From: Latrodectus hesperus
Lineage: Eukaryota; Arthropoda; Arachnida; Araneae; Theridiidae
Assembly: GCA_037975125.1 (NCBI GenBank)
Contig: CM075857.1
Location: forward strand, 86,908,699-86,972,698
Length of the DNA: 64,000 nucleotides
Reading direction: 5' to 3'
Below, piece after piece: positions 21,309 to 36,104 of this stretch. The first letter of the stretch is position 1; every line of letters starts with the position of its first letter. The notes under the pieces were generated by a model. It was not told where the DNA came from. It did no database searches and saw only the letters and a program-made list of their open reading frames with translations. The position numbers and the translations under genes were made by a program.

Positions 21309-21536
21309 CTTTATAATATTAAATTATAAATTATTAATATTAATTTTAATTATTTTTTTAAATTATTTATTTTTAATTTTTATTAATATATTAATAATAA
21401 TTATGAATATTTAATTTTAATAATTTAATTAAAAAATAAATTAATTAATAAAAATAATAAAATAATAATGGTATTAATAAAAAATATTAAATAAAAAAAT
21501 AAAAATAATATTAAAATAAATTATTTTACGATGAAG
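21309..21536. repeat. Near-pure A/T block with strand-asymmetric halves
   Basis: About 228 bp with only three G or C bases (21404, 21470-21471). The left half is T-rich and the right half A-rich, built from TTAAT, TTTTTA and AATAA words, so the two halves are roughly complementary. It is not a simple dinucleotide array. Confidence 0.85.
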
Positions 21537-22479
21537 CAATTTAGTATAAAGTAATTTGCTTCACTGAAAGACTTTAATGCATGATACAATGTCGAAACAT
21601 TTTATTTTAATGCATAGTTCGTTCATGAAAATATTTTAATAATCATTTATTGTTTTAAATTTTAATCACAAAATATTAGTATCTCAAGTTTGACTAAAAT
21701 TAAAGGATCAATATTTATGTTAACAAAGAACTTCGGGTCCATAGGTTTTTCTTTATAAAAATTTAATTATGCTTTGATTTCTATACTGAAATAAATATTT
21801 TAAAATGTTGATAATTTCAATAATTGACATCAATTCAAAACTTCCAAAACATTGATGCCACGTATGTTTTGAACCATGCACAAGAATTTCGTAAATTCGC
21901 AATGTAAAAATTTATAATAAATGTTTCGTTAAACCCTACACACACATTCCTGTTTAACATATAATTGCTGAAATTACCAAATTACTAATTTCATTAAAAT
22001 GTTTTTCTATATATATTAGTTTTCATAGGATTTATTGTTGATCCGCTGCCATACACAAAGAATTTTCAAAAATAAGCAAGCATTTAAGTTGTATTTCTTG
22101 TGTATAGACATTTTTCTAAAGCATTTCAAAATTATGAAAATTTGTTGATAACCATGAAATTATGTGAAGCTAAACTTATTAAAGAAATACTTTTATAATT
22201 CTCAATGAATTTTAATAAAATTATTATTAATAACGTTTGCATTATTTTTTAAAACATTTTGTTTTAATTTATTAATGATTACAAGTATGCATATTTCATT
22301 TTTTTATATTTAAGTTACAAGTTTTTACTTACAGTTAAATAAATGTGTTAAATTTTTACAGTTAAATAAATGTGTTAAAATATTAATAGTTACTACTTTA
22401 TTAGAGAATTAGATATTCTTGTCACTTCACTTCCTAACACAAATGGAAATTATGATACGAAATCTATACTAAAGAGTAA
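21537..22479. other. AT-rich non-coding DNA with a 27-bp tandem duplication
   Basis: Apart from a two-copy tandem repeat with a 27-bp period at 22331-22379 (each copy contains ACAGTTAAATAAATGTGTTA), nothing was recognised. Confidence 0.6.
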
Positions 22480-22905
22480 GTGTTGATTCGAATTGGAAAA
22501 ATTCTTCCTCGTTAGATATAGATTTTAGTGCGCGAAAAATAATGCCCCCACTGAATTCTGGTGCTTTACATAATCACCCTCTCATAATTAGAAACGCTTG
22601 TGCCCGAGAGAATAATGTTCTTCCTACAACAGCATAGTGCATCACTAGAGACACAAGCAAGCTACTAATAGAACTGCTCATGATCATTACGAAGGGCTTG
22701 ATCACTATCGTTTCGAATTCTGAACTTACGAAGGGTTAATTATAGTTCGAAGCGATCTGAGTATTGAATTAAACACCAGTATCTGTCTTAATCTTTATAA
22801 CAGAAGGGGAATGAGGGGTTGGTATTAATCTATTACAATAATCGAGTCTGTTAACGCTGTAATGCAACCCTGTCCGTTGAATTTATTGGTTGACTTCTTA
22901 ATTAT
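22480..22905. other. GC-richer non-repetitive island
   Basis: Less AT-rich than its flanks. TTACGAAGGG occurs twice, near 22694 and 22727. No coding frame or element ends were recognised. Confidence 0.25.
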
Positions 22906-25900
22906 CAGATGCATCAATTTTCATACAATAAATGGAGAAAGTGTGTCCGATGGACACTTAGATGATTTAACATCTAAGAACTTAATTTCTTAATAATTTA
23001 AACATTTGGACTTAAGTCAAGGATTGAAGTTGATTTACATTTCTCAATAAAATGATAGCGCGTAAGGGCATAATGCAAAATTTTGCATTATTATAATATA
23101 CTGTAAGTATTACAAGACATAAAAAAGGTGTCATTTTAATTATTATTTTTTTCTAATTATTTTTCGTTTTCTTTAATATCAGTCCCACATATGTATTTTT
23201 TATCTTACATGACTACAATTATAAAATAATTTAATCGTATTTATGAATATTTAAACTGCACAAAGTATGGAACGAATAACAATCATATCATGCTACCTAT
23301 CAACCTAGCTTAAATTTATCCATGCAGTTAAGAAAAGTTTTGCTTTCTCTTTGAAAATAATTAACTGATATTATTTCACTGAACATGTCCATTTTATCTG
23401 TATTTGGATGGAAATAATAGTGTCCCTTTTCATTTTTCTAACATTTCCAAAGCATATTTTTTAAAGAAAAAGTATATAAATTAAAACTTCTCATTACATT
23501 TGTGAGTCTCGATTCATACATTTAGAGCATGAGCTGGACTTCAATATTCTGATACTTGTATTTAAATATATGTAAGTTATAACTGTGATTAACTATATTT
23601 TTTTCTCTTGCAAAAGAATATCCATTATTCCGTAAATTTCCATTTTAAATACAAAAAAACAATAACTTTAAATGAAATAATATTGTAACAAATAATACCT
23701 AATGTAGTCTATATATCTTAATCTACATAGATTAGAGTTAATATAGTATCTTTCAAACAAAAATAGCAATAGAAACTCTTTGCAAACATATCTGTATTTC
23801 ATAAGAGGTAATAAATGAAAATTTATTATTAAAAATATGCATTTATTTTTCAAAATCTGCATATTTGTATTTTGAAAGAAATATCGAATTGAGGCAGCAG
23901 TGTCAGAAACAGAAGAGCAATGTATTGAAGGTACATTCTGTTTTATGCAATAAGATTGCTTATGAGTGAAAGCACTTTTTATTTAAATATTGATTTAAGA
24001 CCAATAAACTTTTTATAATGTATGTAATTACAATCCTTGTCCTCTGTTAATAAGTTTAAAAGAATTTGCCCAAATTTAGACTATTATTGATAAATATGTT
24101 TATGATCAACGTACGTTGTAATCAAAATTCAAATTTCTTAATTTTGATTTATGAAAAATTTAGGGTTTAAGACTTGAAGATGCTTTTTAAATTTGAGCTG
24201 AAAGCAGATACTATTTGTAAATTTTCCCTAAAAATAATGAATTAATACATATATAAAAACGATTTCAATATTTTTTTAAAGCATTATGTAGTTATTTTGA
24301 TAACAGAAAAAACAAAATTCAAAACCAATTTCGATACAATTTTTTCTTTCTTTATAAAACACTCATTTCCTAAACTACTATTAAAATCTTAATTTATATG
24401 TACACAATTTTTAACTTTTTCTATATCTTAATATTTAACATTTCAAGACAGTATGAATTTTAAAGCATTTATTAAATAATACTTAACATTAATTATAATA
24501 TTTAACATTTTAATATAGCATATTGCACATAAAAAACTCAAGAATAATTTTTTTAAATAAGAAATTTAAATTTAATCCTAATTTTAAATAAAACATATAA
24601 CTCTGTTGTTTATTCCTGTTGAAAAATATTTTTACCAAATTTTCAGTAATAATTTCAAAGAAATATTGTGTATAGATTTTTTTTAAAAACTTAATTCAGC
24701 ATCCGGATTTTAAAGATACCAACGCAGAATTTTAAAAGCACGAGAAAAAAGTAAAGAAATCAATTCTTCTAGTTTTCAGAGTCACGAGCGATATTTTGTC
24801 CTTCTTTATAAAAACTATTACTGAACTTTTTAAAATTATTAAAATATTCTAAACTTGAACAATTAAATATTTATAAATTCCATACACTGATTGTTCAAAG
24901 TGTTTTGCCATAGTAAAATATTATTAAACAAAAATTACTAAACTAAATTAACGAAAAGTATAAAAATGTATGAAAATGAAGAGTATTTTTGATATTGTTA
25001 TCGATTTTTTTTAATTAAAATGAAAATCAATTTCAAAAAGATTGTTATATTGCAAAATTTAAGTTTTCTTAAAAATAGCTTGATTTTGAAAAGATGCAAT
25101 TATGAAATAAATATATAAGTACATAAATTTATATGTGAATTTCAATAATATGAGAAATTTAAATACAAAAAGGAAAACTAAACACCTAAACAAAAGAAGC
25201 GAAAATTTATTGCACATTTCATAATTCCCTCATATTTATTTAATTTTTTAGAAAGTGACTTGGTTATGTTTGAGTTGAGTTTTCAAATTACAACTGACTA
25301 AGAATATTATGAATTTTACCTGATGATAAAAAAATAAAATGACTTTTTATAAATCACTGTTATAAAAACTTATAAATAATTATTTAAAAGTACAAAGGCA
25401 AATGAAGGTCATAAAAACTTATAAATAGTTATTAAATGCACAAAGTTTTATACTGATTATTTCATGAATGTATCTAATGTGAATGATTCAAATAAATGAA
25501 TGGGAATTATTCATCATTCATGTACATGATATTTTCAGGAATGATTCTTAAAATATTCGTTAGATAAAGCAAATAAAAAAATACAAAAAAATAATTTTGA
25601 ATAAATTTTAAATAAATTAAGTTACATTAATTGAAAAAAGGCTATTAACAATTATAAAAAGTATAATATACATGGTATTTTTGGAATGGTACAGCGGGAA
25701 TGCAATATAGTACTTAGATTAATTTATTAAGAGACGATGAAATATTTGTCATAAGTTGAATTTAATTTTACTCGCATAAAAAGTATATATATATAGTTAC
25801 TTAAATTTAAAAAAAACGGATTCAAAACATGTAGAAACAAAATATAAAATTATAAAATGAATTATTTCATTACCTAAATAATTTTAAGAACATTTGTTTT

Positions 25901-26933
25901 TAATATAGATTTATACAGCCAGTATTTTCAAGAAAATCATTAAATGAATTTAAACAGCGTAGTTGTTGTAAAACATTAAAACAATGTGCAATGGATTTTC
26001 ATCTCCAAAAAATTGAAGTTTTATAAATATCATTTAAGGAAATCAAAATGATATTATAGTACATAATTTTTCACTCTAAAATTTATAAAATAAAATAATG
26101 TAATTGAAATTAAATTCTGTAGTAATGTTTAAACGTTTTGTTGGACAAATATGTGAAATTTATTATACTCTTTAACTCTGTAGTATTTCAAACATTATGC
26201 ATAGGATTTTTTACATTTTATGAAAACAAGCAAAATATATACTAAATTTAACTTCATTATATAGAGCATATACATAAATAAACAAATATCTAGATACATA
26301 TGTAAGTAAATATCTACACATGAATATACAAGAAGTACATATTTACAGCTATTAAAATTTTTATTTTAGATTATTTTTGGAATATATTTTAAATGTATCT
26401 CTTAGATTGAAGTTATTTGTTAGAAATGAATTTTCAGTGAATAAATATCGATAATCACATAATAGTATTTAAATTAAAATAACCAAATCGTTCAGATATT
26501 TTTACATATCTGTGTTTACTTAAATTCTTTAGATTTCAATAGAATATTTAGTTCTTTATTTAGGGAAATATGGAAAAGATAATAAAAAACTCCAAAACTT
26601 GCTTAAAAATTAACGATCAACAATATAACAGAAGTTGCATGTATTTTTTCAGAGAATTTCATAACAACATAAATGGGAAATGTTTTTATACTAGGTGAAT
26701 GATTCAAACTCTAATTAAATAAATTCCTCATTTATTCAGTTAATGATTTCTTTTTTTGAATTTCAGAAGTTTTTATAGACTATTTTTTCATTGCTCTTGA
26801 ATAAAACAATGTATTCGACCATATATTTTAGCAACCAATATTCAATGTGTAAGAACTTGAAGGATTCCTTACAAATCTTTGTAGACTGTACTTTAATTTA
26901 CTAATTTTATTAAGCTTTGCATATAAGTATATT
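22906..26933. other. AT-rich non-coding DNA, nothing recognised
   Basis: About 4 kb without any gene-like or element-like signal. A degenerate tandem duplication lies at 25362-25445 (period about 50 bp, each copy containing ATAAAAACTTATAAATA). Confidence 0.55.
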
Positions 26934-27197
26934 CAAACTAGGGCACAGGTACCGTATAATCCAGGATGCCAAATTCTGAGTTTGGTGATTTTTTTGGAGG
27001 ATTTTCTTATTATCTGAGAACCTGATTTTTATTACGTGATAGAGATGGAGACCTATAAAAATTATGCAATAAATTCTATTTTGGCAACCCTAGTAATTAC
27101 GTCATCGCGCACGTCACAATACGTCATCTTGGCAACATTTCTTCATCGCCAAAAAAATCAAACTTTTTTAACCCTGGATATACTGTGCCTTAAACTG
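26934..27197. mobile_element. MITE-like palindromic element
   Basis: The two ends are imperfect inverted repeats: 26941 onward (GGGCACAGGTACCGTATAAT then CCAGG) and 27171-27197 read in reverse (AAGGCACAG, TATA, TCCAGG). Inside, TTTGGTGATTTTTTTGG at 26981-26997 is matched by the reverse complement of 27144-27163. Short non-coding length, AT-rich interior and long imperfect terminal repeats fit a MITE. No target-site duplication could be fixed. A possible diverged relative lies at 39.34-39.57 kb. Confidence 0.5.
27099..27126 (+). promoter_or_regulatory. Three ACGTCA (CRE/ATF half-site) motifs
   Basis: ACGTCA occurs at 27099-27104, 27111-27116 and 27121-27126, all in the same orientation, within the MITE-like element. 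ACGTCA is the core bound by ATF/CREB bZIP factors in animals. Whether it is functional here is unknown. Confidence 0.35.
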
Positions 27198-30100
27198 GGC
27201 AACATTTGTGCAAAAGTCATTTTTAGACCAAATTAATTTAAGTAAAGGCATTTTTTGTCAACAAGTATGTAAAAGAAGCAAAATCCCTCAGATCGAGATG
27301 TAGATGAAGTTACTATTTTTAATAAAGACACCAAAATATTAAAAACTATTCATTATAAAATAATGTTTCATAAAATTCAATAATTCAAATAAAATCAAAA
27401 CTTAAAAATTAAATTCCTTATCTCCTTGTAACATCAAGTCTTCATTTAACATAAATAACATAAAAACACTGGATATTAAAATTTAGATGAGAAGCTTTCG
27501 TGAAAACTAAATATTTTTCTAAAATAAATTTTATAATATTAATTTAAACTTAAATACACTTTAAAGCAGCAGTAAGCTATTTCAAGAGAGATCACATGGC
27601 ATATAATTAGAAAATTATATTTAAACTTTCCAACATGTCCCCCGAATCAGTTTGTTTGCTTTAAATGTAGTGAATCATTAAGATTGCGATTCAGTTCAAG
27701 CACTTATAATCAAATATTTAAATTAAATGCCATTTGGAATAAATTCAATGAACCATGCTTTGAGTTTTAAATGGAATCAGTCAAGTGAAAAAGAGAAAGT
27801 CTGTTGAATTCAATTATATTAAATTGAGACTCAACTAATTAATTCTAAATAGTATTTTGTTTAAAGCATTTCTTTATAACAGTTCATATGTTATTTGATT
27901 ATATCCATGTTTATACGAAATTCTAAAACATATGCTCAACTGTTATCTAAGAAAGAAATTCATTTTCAAAGGTACATGTAATTCCAAATAAATTCTTTTG
28001 AGACTGAAAATTTCATAAGTTTAGGCTGTGTTTTGATTTAACAGAAAAACAACTTCATCAATTTCTATTTTTATGTAATAAATTTAATTCTAAGAAGATG
28101 AAATATCATAAATGTAGGAATCCGTTCTATACTATTCATACTTTAGGAATTCGTTGTAGAACATATTTAAATTTATGCAAATCTCTTTATTAAGCTATAT
28201 TAATTATGCAGATGCAAGTTTGAAAGTATAAATCCATGCTAAATAGAATGTAATATGCACAGCTACGACATACGAATTTTTAAGCAGGTATTCATATTTA
28301 ATTGGTTATAAATATTTAATATTTTAAAGTTTCATTTAAGTACTATAATATTATAATTAACAAAATGCCTTCTTTGAAGTTATTCCAAATTATCTGAAAA
28401 TAAATTTACATAATAAATCAAGAAAAGTATATAACATAAAAATATTTTCATTAGATATCCAGATATTTAGAATGAAATATAACTTTGCATACAAATGAAA
28501 TGATATTGACTTTTGGGACAATGCAAACACCCATGAAAAAAACGAATGTAATTTATGACTGAAGATTGACTTTTAAGAATTTAGAACTTAATTACAAGAA
28601 AATAGCAAATAACTCGATCAGTTCATTTTACGAAATGTATTTTATGTATGAATTTCCTTTAATAATCAAAAAATTCATTATAACCCAAAACCTATATCTT
28701 TAATTTGGCAATATTTTGAAAAATCATAAGTAGTTTAAAAGGCATGAAAATTTTAAATAAATTATTTGGTGAACTTTCAGATGGTTTTTATTTTTCTAAA
28801 ATTAAACCCAATGTATGTCAATGCTTCTGTTTTGCTAAGTACTTAGAATTTCACCTTTCATTTTGAATCATAAATATTCTACAAATGGAAATTCCTCATA
28901 AAAAGCAACATAAAACAATCAAAATTGCCCTTATTTTACGCAGTTTCAAAAATCTTATGAAAAGTCTAAAGTTAAATTTCCTTTGGAAAAACTTTATAAT
29001 GTCTTGAATTTGTTTTACTTTTTTGTTGTGAATATACTAACAGCTTACGAATACATCTTTCTAAAACGTTTCATCCACAAGGAGACATTTTATTAATACT
29101 GGACAACATTCACATGAAGGAGAATAAAAAGTTAAGGAAATTTCCCACACTGACAAATAATTATTTTAAAAGCAAAAATTTTAGTCTCTTTTCTCAAAAA
29201 GGGAGAGAATTGCTTTTGAGATATTTCATTGTAAAGAATATGGTCTGAGAAAAAAGGAGACATCTTCAAACATTCTTATCTTCTTTCTTAATAGCAATGA
29301 AAGTAGATTTAAGAGTATTATCCAGATAGTGATAGTCTTTTTTTAGTTTTACAAAAAAAATTGCATATATATTCAATATCATGAAAATGAATTGAAAATT
29401 CAAATTTTACTACTTCTAGCTTTAATGATTTTTTTATTTCTTATTAATTTATATTAAACCTCTAAAAATTTAAATTTTTTAAAAAACTGATTGTTTGTGC
29501 TCAAGAAAACTATTTAATGATACATATTAATTAAAATTTCCAATTCACAAAATATAATTATACATTGCTATATTTATATTACATAACCAACAATGCATTT
29601 TTCATTTTTTCACTGTCAGTTTGTGAAAATCTTGAATGGCTTTGAAGTTTTTTAACTAGTGAAAAATTAAATCTTATCAGCACAATCTATATTAATTTTC
29701 TAACCTCAAATTAGCTAGATTAATCTGTTACTATTATGAAAGAAAATTAATTCTTGCGCAAAGTAATGTCTATAGAAATATTTTTTACTAGTACTAAATT
29801 AGTTTTAATGTATGAGTGCGTTTATATATGGTATAAAGATTAAAAATATAAAAAACACAAGCAATAAAAAATATTGGATTTATCTAAATTAGTATAAAAA
29901 AACTCTTTTTGGTATATTTTTGAACAAAATGAAATTTCATTTCATTTTAATTTGCTTAATTTTATTTTTAGCATTCTTTTTCAAGTTTGTTAAAAGTAAA
30001 CATGACACTTCTCACATACACAATTAAACTATCTCAAATTCTCGCCAAACAATTCCTCGTATAATATCTTGCATTTTTTTCCTGTACAATCTTTTCAGAA

Positions 30101-30433
30101 TATTTTATCTGACCTATGTTGCTCATGCTAAATACTAAATATGCAAATTTATGAATATTTTTTCTACATTTTTTTCATTGTTTTTATACTTTCATTACTT
30201 TTATACAATAAGCTTTCAAATTTTGCATTAAGAAATATTACAATAGATATATATTTAAGCAAAAAGGAATTCTTTTTAAAAAAAATATTTTAATTAATAT
30301 TTGTTTTTAATTTATGACTAACCTGTGCTTCATCTAAAATATTAATTTATAATAAGACAAAAATATCTTTTGTTCAATCATATTAGTTAACAAATACAAA
30401 ACAGTTTTAGATTAGATTTTTACATTTAAGATA
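27198..30433. other. AT-rich non-coding DNA, nothing recognised
   Basis: About 3.2 kb without gene-like or element-like signal. Confidence 0.55.
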
Positions 30434-30638
30434 GGGTGGTTCCAAAAGAACCTAGCACCGCGACCATAGGTCTATTGTACTATACCCCTCAGAAAGCCCT
30501 ATTTGAAGAGACCAGGGGCTAAAGCAAAATTCAGCAGACATTTTACAGGAATTTCCTGCAACATCCAAGGTTCAATCAAGTGCTGACCCAGGTGTTCAAA
30601 TCAATGTGGAGAAAAGGTTTCATATTCACATAAGATGT

Positions 30639-31067
30639 CTATTTAAGTTTCTTCCATAAAATGACAACCTCCCTTGCTTTGTTGCGACGCCTTAAATTGC
30701 GTCTTTGTGTTTTTATGAAAACTTCTGACTCTCCAACTGTGGTGCCTGTGTGCTGTCTTGTGGCAACTCCACTTCCTCCAGCAGCCACATTGCCAGTACT
30801 CTCCTTTTTGCCGGGATTCTGTTCCTTAGGAACCATTTCGCCAGCTGATTGGATAACACCAAGAGATGTATCCCTTCCTTTTTTATCATTTTTATTTTTT
30901 ATTATTTTGTTTTCATCCTCCATAAGTGACCTAGGAACTGGGAGGAAATATGAAGTCAGCACCTGCATATCCTCCCTATACAGGTGGAAGGCAACATACA
31001 ACGAGGTTTTGCCTGGTTCCTCGAGAAGCCCGTTAGCAACATCATAACCCTGATGCCATTCATCCAT
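30639..31067 (-). CDS. Unrecognised 142-residue ORF in GC-richer cassette
   Basis: I do not recognise this protein. The frame is open upstream to about residue -15 (in-frame TAA beyond a GTG), and the first ATG is at 31067, giving MDEWHQGYDVANGLLEEPGK as the N-terminus. The first 55 residues look globular (aromatics, hydrophobics, acidic residues). Residues about 53-65 are a Lys/Asn-rich linker, residues about 65-115 are Gly/Ser/Thr-rich and probably disordered, and the C-terminus is strongly basic (RRNLRRRNKAR), which would suit nucleic-acid binding. No signal peptide or membrane segment is visible. Its codons and composition are unlike the flanking DNA, so it is most likely part of a mobile element (a gag/ORF1-like role is possible but unproven). 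It is the only long, intact, ATG-started frame of normal amino-acid composition in the window. Confidence 0.45.
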   Translation of the reverse strand: MDEWHQGYDVANGLLEEPGKTSLYVAFHLYREDMQVLTSYFLPVPRSLMEDENKIIKNKNDKKGRDTSLGVIQSAGEMVPKEQNPGKKESTGNVAAGGSGVATRQHTGTTVGESEVFIKTQRRNLRRRNKAREVVILWKKLK

Positions 31068-31207
31068 CGGCACGGAGTTTAAAGCCTTGGATTGGGTCAC
31101 CTTTCTGTATTAGCCAGGTGTATTACCACAGCCTTCTCGCCATGGGTTACCCTACCAGGAACCTAAACCAAGTTTAGATTCCAGACGTATATCACTTGTG
31201 CTACCTG

Positions 31208-31262
31208 TGTACACCCTCACACCACTTTGAGGTTACAAAATAGGATTTTGTGAGGGTGTACA
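31208..31262. repeat. 14-bp perfect inverted repeat, hairpin
   Basis: Arms TGTACACCCTCACA (31208-31221) and its reverse complement (31249-31262) are separated by 27 bases. It marks the right edge of the GC-richer cassette. Confidence 0.9.
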
Positions 31263-31681
31263 AAACAGTTAGATACAAAAACGTCTATATAATATGACAT
31301 TATTATTTAGATATGAGAATCCATTGACTCTATATAATAGAGTTTCAATGATTATCAGTATATATAAAATGCACTTTTCATATGTAATATTTGTCCTTTA
31401 TATTTCCACATAGCAATTAATAATTTATACTTAGATTTTGAGATTATAGTTATTATATACATACTAGTATCCATACATTCAGAATCACGCCGGAACTATC
31501 AATTAAAAGTTATTTAATACATGGAATTTTTCTTATAAATCCCATGAATTAAATAAATTAAAAAAGTGGCGCTGTATATATGATACTATGTATACACGCA
31601 AACCACGATAATAATTCACTTGAGCCCTTACAGCATATATCGCCCATATAACAACATAGCAGAACATTGTTGGTATGATGG
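31263..31681. other. AT-rich spacer, nothing recognised
   Basis: Lies between the cassette and the transposase pseudogene. It may contain unrecognised terminal sequence of the transposon. Confidence 0.4.
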
Positions 31682-32640
31682 TTAATGTATTCTATGCCTC
31701 CCATACACGTAAATACAGTCCTTACAACGCCGAAGCATGCTAAGGATCACAATATGGAGTTGCACTTGGGACAAAGGTCTTCACTTACAAAGCAATATAC
31801 TTAGAAAGTCCAGTACAAATGTTGGAGGTGATTGATGGGGTGCGATTCGTAGGCCAAGCATGTCCTAAATGCCTTATCGGATTCAAATCCGATGAGAATG
31901 ATGGCAATTACATGCATGTGATATCCTCCGATTGAAGGCAGTTGTTGATTGAAGCAGCTCAAAGGTATGGACAGGCGTTGTGATCCATAATCACAAATTC
32001 TGTACATAAGGCATCTCTAAATAAACAAATATGTTGTTCTTCCAGAATAAAGTCCCAATAAATTTGGCCTGTCAGGGTTCCAATTTGAGAATGTGTATAT
32101 GTTCTGTAGCCCAGCATAAAGCATTTCCATACGAGTATTCCTGCACGACGGCAACATTGGCATTCAATGACTTTATCTTGGTGGTATTGGGTACTTGACT
32201 TTCGCCGTCTCACGTAAGTCGAACTGAATTCTAATCCTCCACGATTAGGAAACATTACACAAGCCATCATGTCCACATTGTGTTTTCTCTACATTAAGCT
32301 AAATGCTGACGACAATGAGTTGCCATAAGCAGAACACTGCGAGTACATAGATTATACTGTCCTGAATATCTGTAGAAGGTTTGCTTTGAAACGGTGATAC
32401 CAATGGCTAACAAGAGCTGGTGCTCTTGAGCTCTGTCTTCTTCTTTTGGTGGTTACTGCCACATATGGGAAGTCATTCGATGTTGTCAGTCGAGAAAAAA
32501 CTGTACTGCAACGTTTACTGGAATTTTCATCATCTTGAAATCGTTGCAGCACCATAGAGATGACACTTTCAGCGATTTCAAGTTCATTTGCTACTACTAT
32601 CGCATTCCAGATCTCCAATAGTTCTAACATGTAAAACATC
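31682..32640 (-). pseudogene. Tc1 transposase pseudogene (HTH + DDE_3)
   Basis: A decayed transposase on the minus strand, of a different Tc1 lineage from the one at 4-5 kb. From the N-terminus: ANELEIAESVISMVLQRF (helix-turn-helix, about 32590-32530), LTTSNDFPYVAVTTKRRRQS (second DNA-binding region), then after frame changes WKCFMLGYRTYTHSQIGTLT and FVIMDHNACPYL, where the family has its second catalytic Asp. The S-P-D-L-N-P-I region survives only as a scrambled stretch near 31880-31850, followed by DMLGLRIA. The end is recognisable near 31683 as LRRCKDCIYVYGRHRIH then TAA (31682-31684). Several frameshifts and stops; inactive. I could not identify its terminal inverted repeats. Confidence 0.88.
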
Positions 32641-32838
32641 CTCCACGTGCGTTATGTGTATTATACCGATATGGCATGGCACTGTGAGCCGTACCGAGCA
32701 ATTATGAACACATTTCTTTCTTTTCCACATACCATTATATAACTCTCTCTAGCACTCTCTTCATTGTTGTACGCTTGGCTTCATCAAGTGCTTTCCTGTC
32801 CTTTGCATATAAGCTTGATAATGAGTGTGGTATGTACA

Positions 32839-36064
<3,226 letters not shown>

Positions 36065-36104
<40 letters not shown>
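36065..36104 (+). repeat. (GATA)10 microsatellite
   Basis: Ten perfect tandem GATA units fused to the end of the AT array, consistent with GATA units arising by mutation within, and expansion from, the AT run. Confidence 0.97.

Larger units (their letters stand above)
30434..31262 (-). mobile_element. Unclassified GC-richer cassette, probable mobile element
   Basis: A sharply delimited, GC-richer block in very AT-rich surroundings, carrying one minus-strand ORF (30639-31067). At its upstream (right) edge lies a 14-bp perfect inverted repeat, 31208-31221 against 31249-31262, around a 27-base loop. Near the other edge there is a small GGTTC/GAACC stem at about 30440-30454. No direct target-site repeat was found at the edges. 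One reading is a 5' fragment of a non-LTR element or a non-autonomous element. This is inference from composition and context. Confidence 0.45.
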
